This document shows positions 56,889 through 64,000 of a DNA stretch of 64,000 nt, one piece after another. Both the position numbers and the translations under genes were made by a program. The DNA comes from Morchella semilibera (lineage: Eukaryota > Ascomycota > Pezizomycetes > Pezizales > Morchellaceae). The notes beneath the pieces are model-generated. The model had not been told where the DNA came from and made no database searches. It worked only from the letters and a program-made list of their open reading frames with translations. Location: the NCBI GenBank assembly GCA_009192285.1, contig WBVU01000008.1:1684370-1748369 (forward strand), given 5' to 3'. The first letter of the stretch is position 1, and each line of letters opens with the position of its first letter.

Positions 56889-58885
56889 ATGTTGGTGGCA
56901 ATGATGAAGACCGGTTTGATACTGTCGACCCTATCGTCCACTGCGCTTGCAACGGGTCAGATAGCCAAACGCCAGGTAACACCCACTGGCGATATTTGTC
57001 GCTTGTGGGATCATCGAAGTATATACCCATTTCAAACAGCCAATATTCTATATATATACATTTAAACATATTTCTTTGCTAACATAATTAATATAGGCGC
57101 GATGATTGATGATTGGATCTTCGTTGATTACGCTCTCGCAACATGGACTGATGATGCAGCATCCAACATGATGTACTACAGTCAGTATATCTCTCTGTTA
57201 TATTTCTTTTTGAGGTTTTTTGGTCGAATCAGTACTGCATGGCTCAATACCTCTCTGGAAATCCGTCGGTTATATCTGGCGGATAATGCAATCGATTCAG
57301 ACTGAAAAATATATTATAGTTGGTTTAGAGGAGTCGTCGCTAATCCTGCGCAGGCCTTCCCTTTGGTGTCAAGTTGGATGAAATATTCGACACTCAAAAC
57401 ATTGGCTCGGATAACCCAATTTACATCGAGATCGCGGAAAACCTAGAAGTCCCTATCACGACCAAAGGCGTGGTTTGGGCGGATAAAGACAAGGATGTCT
57501 ACAAGTAAGTGGTTGTGCGCTACAAGAAATAGCTTCCTCTGCTAACCAAATATAGATACGGAGGTGTGTACCCATTGCAGGCTTTTTGGGGCAACAATAC
57601 ATCATATGATCCCCGCGGCCCCGATATCTGGAAACTAGATACGACAACCTATAACTGGACCAAGCTACCCGCCGCAGCCGGTGATACAGTCTTCGGAACC
57701 AGGAACGCGGGTGTTGCCTACGTCCCCGAACTGGGCCTCGGATTTGCCGCAGGTGGTCATGAAAGCAACCAGACGGATGTAGCTTTTGGTTCTTGGCAAG
57801 ACGGACATGCGCAGCTCTTGAACTCGATGGTGACATATTCCATGGGAAACAACACTTGGAAGAATCAGACTACGCCGATGGACCCCTTCACTTTGAGTTC
57901 TCTGGTACATGTACCCATTGGTTCGCAGGGATTGCTTGTTTCTCTTGGTGGTTATGGTCTGCCTGGATCAGGATATTGGGACCCCAACGATTCTAGCCTG
58001 GTGTCGGTAAGTCGGTTTGGTTTACTCTCCCGAGCATAAGGAATAAAGACTAATCATTCTCCCTATTTTTCCTTGCGTGTAGAGAGATCTAGACACAATT
58101 GACATCTACGATGTCGAAAGACAAGCTTGGTCGACTCAGAGAACAACTGGGTCAACCCCGCGCAACAGACTCTCCTTCTGTACCGTAGTAGCAGTTGCCG
58201 CGGATCAATCGTCGTACAACCTGATTCTCCATGGTGGATCCTCTAACGAGGAGTACCTTAATTTCGCCGACACATATATTCTCTCGTTGCCATCTTTCCA
58301 ATGGATCAAGATAGATGACGGAGTGAAGGGCATGGAGCGCCAAGATCATACTTGCCATCTGTCGCAAAACAAAATGATTGTGATAGGGGGAAAAAACGTG
58401 GACCAGGAAAACCCAAAGGTCAATCCCCTTCCAAAGAACGGAAACTGCGAGCCGACCAGCTTTATCAACATCTTTGACGTAAACACCTTGAAGTGGGAGA
58501 CAAAATGGGACCCGGCTGCTAGAGCGCAGTTCAAGGTTCCAGCTCCTGTCGTGGAGGTGATTGGCGGAGAGTAAGCTTCATCCATGCATCCCTGATTGCC
58601 AAAGTGCCGCTAACAAAAATCGTCTGCTTTAGTGAGTTGGGATGTGCCGTTTCACGTGATCCAGAAGCTGGTTGGGAGTCGGCCCGTATACGGTCATTGT
58701 TCAGCAATTATACCGCCGCGTCTGATTGCGCTGAGCGCGCCTCGACGCCGAGGGTAACTTCCACCAGCACCAGCGCATCATCCACCTCTACTTCAGAAGC
58801 GGGCTCTGGCAGCATGATTACTCCACAGGATTCCATTTTTTATCTTGGACTTTTGTCCCTGGTTGCCTTTGTACCGTTCCTTTGA
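56889..58885 (+). CDS. Kelch-repeat protein with probable GPI anchor
   Basis: Six exons fit in phase: 56889-57018, 57097-57180, 57354-57504, 57556-58006, 58083-58570 and 58633-58885, giving 518 residues. MLVAMMKTGLILSTLSSTAL is a signal peptide. Mature sequence begins near QVTPTGDICRLWDHRSAMID. Kelch-type features include YKYGGVYPLQAFWGN, IWKLDTTTYNWTKLP, LLVSLGGYGLPG, IDIYDVERQAWSTQ, LILHGGSSNEEY and MIVIGGKNVD. Four or more N-glycosylation sites are visible (NNTS, YNWT, SNQT, NNTW). The C-terminus has a Ser/Thr-rich stalk, a small-residue omega region near GSGS, and a hydrophobic tail (FYLGLLSLVAFVPFL) with no basic cytoplasmic segment, the GPI-anchor pattern. This differs from its divergent neighbour, which keeps a transmembrane helix and tail. 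Both probably act at the cell surface; binding partners are unknown. Confidence 0.85.
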
Positions 58886-60012
58886 AACCCTTAGTTATTC
58901 CCCTTTGCCGTAGTTTATTTTTTCCTCCACCAACACATAATGCACCTGTATATACAAAGCCTGTTGTCGTGTTAGGATTCTTATGTCTTGGCAATAATCG
59001 GAACCATAATTATTATTGAATAAATAATTCCTCACCCTACTGCTCATGCTAGTCTTTATCTTAACTTCATAATGAAATTGAGGTTATGCGGGGAAACCTT
59101 GGGTCTGGATATCTCTTGCTGGTAAGATCGAACCAAAGATCTGCGTATGTAGCAGCAGATGCACGGTTATTTGAAAAAAAAAAAAATTCTATCCTAGACA
59201 GATTCTGCACACCCTCACAGCCATATATGTCATGCCGGATATCTTATATACAGATTTGCTTTAACAGCCCATGCGATACAAACTAGATTAGTACCAGAGT
59301 TAACTTGCATAGAACCAAAACAATGCGTGAAACCCCTTTATGTGTAACGGAAAATAGTACGGGTGCCACTAATGTCTCAGACCATCGCCAAGAACAATGA
59401 TGGTCCAACAGAACAATATCTTCACTTTTGGCTATGAAAACCTTATTTCAACTTCAACTTCGCTAGCAATAACCACAGGTAAGAGATCGACTATCCCTCA
59501 CCCTTGCCAGGAACCGAAACCCCACCACGACCTATTACAGAGAAGCTGTATCGTTTACATTCCTTACGCCCCCGCACACACACGAAAAACATTTAGAGTC
59601 TGATTGGCATGTGCATGTGGTGTACATAACTAAACTAGCTTTTGGGACACTTTTTACCTAACACATGTAGACGAGAGAGCGGAACTAACTGGGTGGTGTT
59701 GCCCTATTACTCACAATTTATCACTCGGTTCATAACCCTAACCCATACGGTACAGAGCTTCAGTATTGGTCTTAGCGTTGGATGCGAGCAACGTACTTCA
59801 AACAACAGAGCTGCATTATGTTCAGGAGAGTCAATTCAGCTTAGAAAAAAGAACAGATCACCATTCAAATTCCACTGCGTATTTCGAACAATCACCTACA
59901 GGTATCCCATGGCCAACCGACTATCAGAACAAGAGAAAGAAAAAAAGCAAGAAAAAAAAAACCCCTTACTTCCGACTTTTATACCCCTAATCTTCATCGT
60001 TGGAAGCGACTT
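58886..60012. other. Intergenic, no gene supported
   Basis: This is the 3' flank shared by two convergent genes. A 13-A run lies near 59,174, and CCCTAACCC occurs near 59,734. Open frames at 59397 and 59642 show no domain. Confidence 0.4.
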
Positions 60013-62481
60013 TTAAGCCCCAGATTTCCTGCTCTCTGCCGCCCGATGACTGGCGGTACCCTGATGCATTTCCCTCCACGCACTGTGGGTTTTTACATTG
60101 CATACCCTGCATCTCCATATCCCACTCGCATGCGCTTCCCTTTCTCGCTCCGAGATATTCTTCAGACAAATCTCACACCAATTCATATCCGGCTCCAACT
60201 TCACATCCACCTTCACGTCTCCGCCAACCTTCGTAAGCACCATTTCGCTAACCACGTTTTTAGTGATCTGCGGCGTATAGGCTAGCTCGTTCTTTTTATG
60301 TTTTTTGCCAGCTACATGTATCTGAAGATTATTAATCGCTAAGACCATGTTGCAAGGCTTGCAGTGAAATTGGCCCTGTTCCATCGGGGGAGTTGGGGGA
60401 GTCTTGATGTTGCCATGCGCACCTGGCCCCTCGACGGTAGCTTTGGTCGTATTGGCAATGTGTTTTTTCCCACTCAAATGAGTTTCTAGGTCCTTAGGAC
60501 CTAGTGTCATCCCACATGGAGTGCACCTGATCTTCCCCCCGCCCTCCGCTACGGTCTGTGGAGCACCTGCCTCCCTACTGTTCTTGGCAACCTGTTCCGC
60601 CTCTCTCACAGCCTCATTTGCCTTGTGCCTAAGGCCACTCAGGTGGCTCGGCCGGGCACCCATAACCATTGTCATATCACATATGTCACAGCGGAATGTT
60701 TCTTTCTCAACACCGGATACCATCTTGTTGGATGGACCTGGCTGGGCCGCCGCCTGCAACGGAGAATTGTTTGCTCGACTGCTTATCGGAACCATGACCG
60801 GGGGGTTAGGCTTCGAAACAGATTGTTGATTTGAATGGGCAGCATCCAAAGCTCTATGCCCGACCGTTGCTACATGAGCCTCTCGACTATCGGAATTGAC
60901 AATAATATGGCATAGCGAACAGTAGAACCTCTTTGTAGGAGAAAGAAGAGCGCGGGGAGCAATAGGAGGAACAGTGCCATTGAATTTTGCTTGAATCGCA
61001 CTTGCGTTGCTGGGTAATATTGCTTGGGCGGCTTTAGCTTTTCGAGCTGCCTGCTCTGCCTCGATAGTTTGTTGTTTTGTCCTATGCTTGATTCCAGCCA
61101 GGTGGCTTCCCCTGCTATCCATTTGCATCGTTATCCCGCAAAGCTCACAGTGGAAAAATGCAGTCACCTTTGGGGGGGCTGCAGTCTGTAGCTCCCCAGC
61201 TTGCGGCATGGAGGTTTTAACTATTCCACCTTTAGCCTCCACGCATCGGATGTGCTCTCTGCTAGCTAGATGGTCACTACGGGTACTGAAATGGAATTCA
61301 TCTTCGCAGTCTTTGCACTCGAAGGTTTGGTCGGAGTGGAATTTCCGCTCGCTCATAGGATACTCCGTATCACATAGATCACAGTAGAATGTTTCCACTT
61401 GGATATGCACAGGTGTTTGGTAAGTCTGGGAGAGGAGGGGTGGTTTTGGTTGGGTGTCGGTGACCTTCGGTATATAGTTCTGGTAAGAGGGCCCAGGATG
61501 TGCTAGTTTCTCCTGCCCCGGGTTGCTTACTGAAGCCTTCAGTGCCCCAGCTTTTTTTGGCTCCTCCAGTCCCCATGGGTCTTCAGCGAGTGGCCGGTAT
61601 ACTTTGTTATCTTGCGCTTCCCAGTCTTCGTCGTCGTCGCCGTCTTCCGGCTGATAGATGGTGCCCGTACCCAGGCTTTCACTACCCCCTCGGATGTCAT
61701 GAGGCACCCAATCGTCCTGAGCTTCTCCCTCTTCGTCGGGCCTATACACAGCGCTCTCCTCCAAGTATCGTTTACCCCCTTGACCCTTCCCTAGCCCCCA
61801 ATCTTCCTCTTCCATTCCTCCTAGGACCTCCTCGCCATCTTGAGGCTTGTACACTGCTCTCTGCTCAACAAACTCATCAGATGGTGGGATGTACTGGGGC
61901 TCCCCACTTTCCTTGAGCTTCATGACGTGCTTCTTCCCAGCGACATGTTCCGCCGTGTAGAAGATGTTGACTTCTTCATCGCACAGCTCACACTGCCAGG
62001 TCGGCATTCCCCCCCCTCCCCCTGCCTTCTTCCTTTGCCTCCGTGGACGTGGTGATTGCTTCGCTTTCGGAGGGTGCTCGCTCGCGATATGTTCGCTACG
62101 GGAGAAAACACTCATCCGCATCTCACAAATGTCGCAAGTCCACACCATGGTTGAAGGGTCCTGGCCAGGAATCTCCGGCCAGTCGTTAGGGATATTGATC
62201 GCCGAGTCGTCTACTTGCCCCTCCAACAACCGCCCTTGTTCCTGGCGATGTTTTGTGGCTGCAAGCCTTTTCTTTCCTTGGCCCATCTCCATGGCTGCAA
62301 TCCTGTCCCTTTCATCTTGCTCCTCTTTCGCGGTGGAGCCCCCGCCAGCAACCCAGACTTTCTCGAAGAGCTCCATGTGGTTTTGGGTATAGACGTCGCT
62401 TTGGCGTTCCATTTCGTTACCGTAGATTTCGCGATAGAGGTCAACAGCGTGTTCAACGTAGGATGTGGTTGCGGAAGACAT
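60013..62481 (-). CDS. Protein with an array of U1/matrin-type C2H2 zinc fingers
   Basis: A single exon encodes 822 residues from MSSATTSYVEHAVDLYREIY. Fingers begin at about residue 114 and run to the C-terminus: CDICEMRMSVFSRSEHIASE, CELCDEEVNIFYTAEHVAGK, CELCGITMQMDSRGSHLAGI, CSLCHIIVNSDSREAHVATV, CDICDMTMVMGARPSHLSGL, CTPCGMTLGPKDLETHLSGK and CKPCNMVLAINNLQIHVAGK. In addition there are two compound units (CDLC...FECKDCEDEFHFSTRSDH and WCEICLKNISERERE...CRVC). The C-x2-C-x11-H-x5-H spacing with SHLAGxxH is typical of U1-type and JAZ-like fingers, which bind double-stranded RNA or RNA-protein complexes. Acidic linkers with repeated YRPDEEG/YQPEDGDDDED-like segments lie between fingers two and three. 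The fingers match those of the gene at 36 kb. The role is probably RNA binding; targets are unknown. Confidence 0.85.
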   Translation of the reverse strand: MSSATTSYVEHAVDLYREIYGNEMERQSDVYTQNHMELFEKVWVAGGGSTAKEEQDERDRIAAMEMGQGKKRLAATKHRQEQGRLLEGQVDDSAINIPNDWPEIPGQDPSTMVWTCDICEMRMSVFSRSEHIASEHPPKAKQSPRPRRQRKKAGGGGGMPTWQCELCDEEVNIFYTAEHVAGKKHVMKLKESGEPQYIPPSDEFVEQRAVYKPQDGEEVLGGMEEEDWGLGKGQGGKRYLEESAVYRPDEEGEAQDDWVPHDIRGGSESLGTGTIYQPEDGDDDEDWEAQDNKVYRPLAEDPWGLEEPKKAGALKASVSNPGQEKLAHPGPSYQNYIPKVTDTQPKPPLLSQTYQTPVHIQVETFYCDLCDTEYPMSERKFHSDQTFECKDCEDEFHFSTRSDHLASREHIRCVEAKGGIVKTSMPQAGELQTAAPPKVTAFFHCELCGITMQMDSRGSHLAGIKHRTKQQTIEAEQAARKAKAAQAILPSNASAIQAKFNGTVPPIAPRALLSPTKRFYCSLCHIIVNSDSREAHVATVGHRALDAAHSNQQSVSKPNPPVMVPISSRANNSPLQAAAQPGPSNKMVSGVEKETFRCDICDMTMVMGARPSHLSGLRHKANEAVREAEQVAKNSREAGAPQTVAEGGGKIRCTPCGMTLGPKDLETHLSGKKHIANTTKATVEGPGAHGNIKTPPTPPMEQGQFHCKPCNMVLAINNLQIHVAGKKHKKNELAYTPQITKNVVSEMVLTKVGGDVKVDVKLEPDMNWCEICLKNISEREREAHASGIWRCRVCNVKTHSAWREMHQGTASHRAAESRKSGA

Positions 62482-63080
62482 GGTGGATGGATGATGTGGG
62501 GAGCTTAGGAGGTGGTGGTGGGGCTTAGGTGTGAATCTGAGAGCCCCCTTTGCGGATTTGGAGTTGTGAAAACTAGGGTTACTGGAAGTAGGGAAAGATT
62601 GAGGGGGAGAGGGCTACATAAACCACGTTAAGGCCTTCATCAGAAGCCGAGTTACGTAGATAGTTGGACGCCTTAAACCAATAGTGCGGATCACAAGATG
62701 TCGCCAAGATCTCGATTTGGTCATTAACAAAATAGTAGCCCGGACTAATTAGGCAACTATTAACCCCTATTTTGAAGTTGCTATTTATATCTATTTGTTT
62801 GTTCTGCTTTCTTGTGTGGGTTAGGTTTGCAGAAACTGTTTTGTCGCGCCAAGACACAGGTATAATATCGCGATCAACTCGCTTATTGGTTTCCGACCTC
62901 ATACTCGGTACTGTTTCCACTTTTGTTCCTATTTTTGGTGTTGTTTAACTCATCACTCAGGTACCAATCAAGTAACTATAAGGAAAGGACTCTGGAGAAA
63001 GCAACGACAGGAATGGGGAGGGTAATGCCTGATCTTGGCACCAATGGCTAAGGTTGCGCTTGACCCCAATATTACCAAAG
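62482..63080. other. Upstream region of the zinc-finger array gene
   Basis: A pyrimidine/purine-biased leader lies immediately upstream of the start. A 113-codon minus-strand frame at 62579-62920 has no recognisable motif. Confidence 0.35.
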
Positions 63081-63690
63081 TACATGTAGTACGTTCCACT
63101 ACCAAGATTCAATAATTATATAAGTAAGCCCCCTTATCAAACAAAAATCCCTTGACTCGAGGGCAGCCGGGAATTAATGTGTTTCACGTGGTGGGTTCAT
63201 ACACATACATGTAGTTACATGTACACACTCACCATTGCCTAGATGCATGTAGCGAATACTCTCTTTCCTGGGGAGGGGTGTTCGGGGGAGAGCTCCATGT
63301 ACTTACATGTACCTATGTATTCAGGGATGCCAGAAAGTGATGCAGCGACTCGATTTACCACTCACGATTTCAACCACGTGCGACCCAATTGTAGCCCTAT
63401 AGCTAATGAAGCAACAATATATCGTATACAGAGTAAACAGAGTATGAAGAGTTCATCAATCATATTTAAATAGAAGGGATCAGGGTGGTTGTGAATTTAC
63501 TAAGGCCTCACCCAATAGTGTAATCCCAAGCCATTGCATCACTTTTAGGGACCCCTGGGTACATGTATATAAGTACATGCATACATGTATGTAGTCTGTA
63601 GCTCGCATGGAGAATTACATGTAGTATGTAAACACGCGTATGTATGAGAATGTATTTGGCTATAAGTTAACATACATGTACCCTCAGGTG
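63081..63690. repeat. Cluster of ACATGTA / TACATGTA motifs
   Basis: About a dozen occurrences of ATGTA, TACAT or the palindrome TACATGTA are scattered over 600 bases (for example near 63,083, 63,208, 63,217, 63,312, 63,561, 63,580, 63,617 and 63,675). No clean unit length is visible. Function unknown. Confidence 0.5.
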
Positions 63691-64000
63691 TTTTTCATCC
63701 TATAGAAGTCTCAATAGTTATTATATCTCGATTGTATCCAGCTGTCTAGCGCGGAGTAGCTAGCGAAGAATACCATTTCATTTATAATTAATCGGAGAGC
63801 CTTGCTTCATGAATTAAATCCACTGCTTTATCCCCCCCCGGGCCCCCCGTGTCGATCTTTGCTGACCACCCTTATTTTGATTGTCACGTCGCGTCGGTTA
63901 ACCTCCTTCTTCTGCGAGGGCTTAGCTACATATAGTAGCTGCGATCTCCCAACTGCATCACAAGGTAGTCTTACTACCCTCTCCTTTGTTAGCCATACGG
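63691..64000. other. End of window, no gene seen
   Basis: This is intergenic DNA with a CCCCCCCCGGGCCCCCC stretch near 63,833. Any gene here would extend beyond the window. Confidence 0.35.

Noticed and set aside
1-64000. LTR elements, LINEs, rRNA, tRNA and CRISPR arrays
   Set aside because: I looked for terminal direct repeats, reverse-transcriptase motifs, conserved RNA boxes and regularly spaced repeats and found none I could support.

Overview
The window looks like nuclear DNA from a filamentous ascomycete, possibly a Pezizomycetes-type fungus, though I cannot place it firmly. Genes carry short introns (about 49 to 173 bases) with GT-AG ends and CTAAC/CTAAT-like branch sites. Their products are fungal types: kelch ectoproteins, a CFEM-like wall protein, and a hydrolase-ankyrin protein of NLR-like design. 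Long AT-rich intergenic stretches are full of small inverted-repeat elements. I see no tRNA, rRNA, CRISPR array or LTR element.

Layout. 0-5 kb: one uncharacterised fungal gene, then a decayed ankyrin gene with a hAT-type element inserted just behind it. 5-10 kb: gene-poor, with GGCC-rich and TA-flanked elements. 10-19 kb: three paralogues (10.3, 15.8 and 17.7 kb) of a family I cannot name, with an N-terminal coiled coil and a shared helical C-terminal domain, separated by foldback elements. 21.7-24.3 kb: a six-exon alpha/beta-hydrolase-ankyrin gene lacking a NACHT domain. 24.3-31 kb: repeats, including three copies of one TA-flanked family and a possible molybdenum-cofactor gene fragment. 31.1-32.7 kb: an IRG-type GTPase with a probable myristoylated six-residue first exon. 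36-39.4 kb: a zinc-finger/coiled-coil protein with an ADP-ribosyltransferase-like C-terminus. 41.6-42.8 kb: a broken BAHD-type acyltransferase. 44.5-47.6 kb: a DUF4238 protein with C-terminal membrane helices. 48.2 kb: an F-box fragment. 51.4-62.5 kb is denser: a CFEM-like membrane protein, two divergently transcribed kelch proteins with different membrane anchors, and a large array of U1/matrin-type zinc fingers.

Together, the hydrolase-ankyrin protein, IRG GTPase, zinc-finger/ART-like protein and membrane DUF4238 protein resemble parts lists seen in fungal innate-immunity or incompatibility repertoires, set in a transposon-rich region. That reading is inference. The best candidates for something undescribed are the coiled-coil paralogue family at 10-19 kb and the zinc-finger/ERRIAEE/ART-like fusion at 36-39 kb.

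All splice models were made by hand, joining reading frames across visible GT-AG introns with matched phase. They need transcript support.
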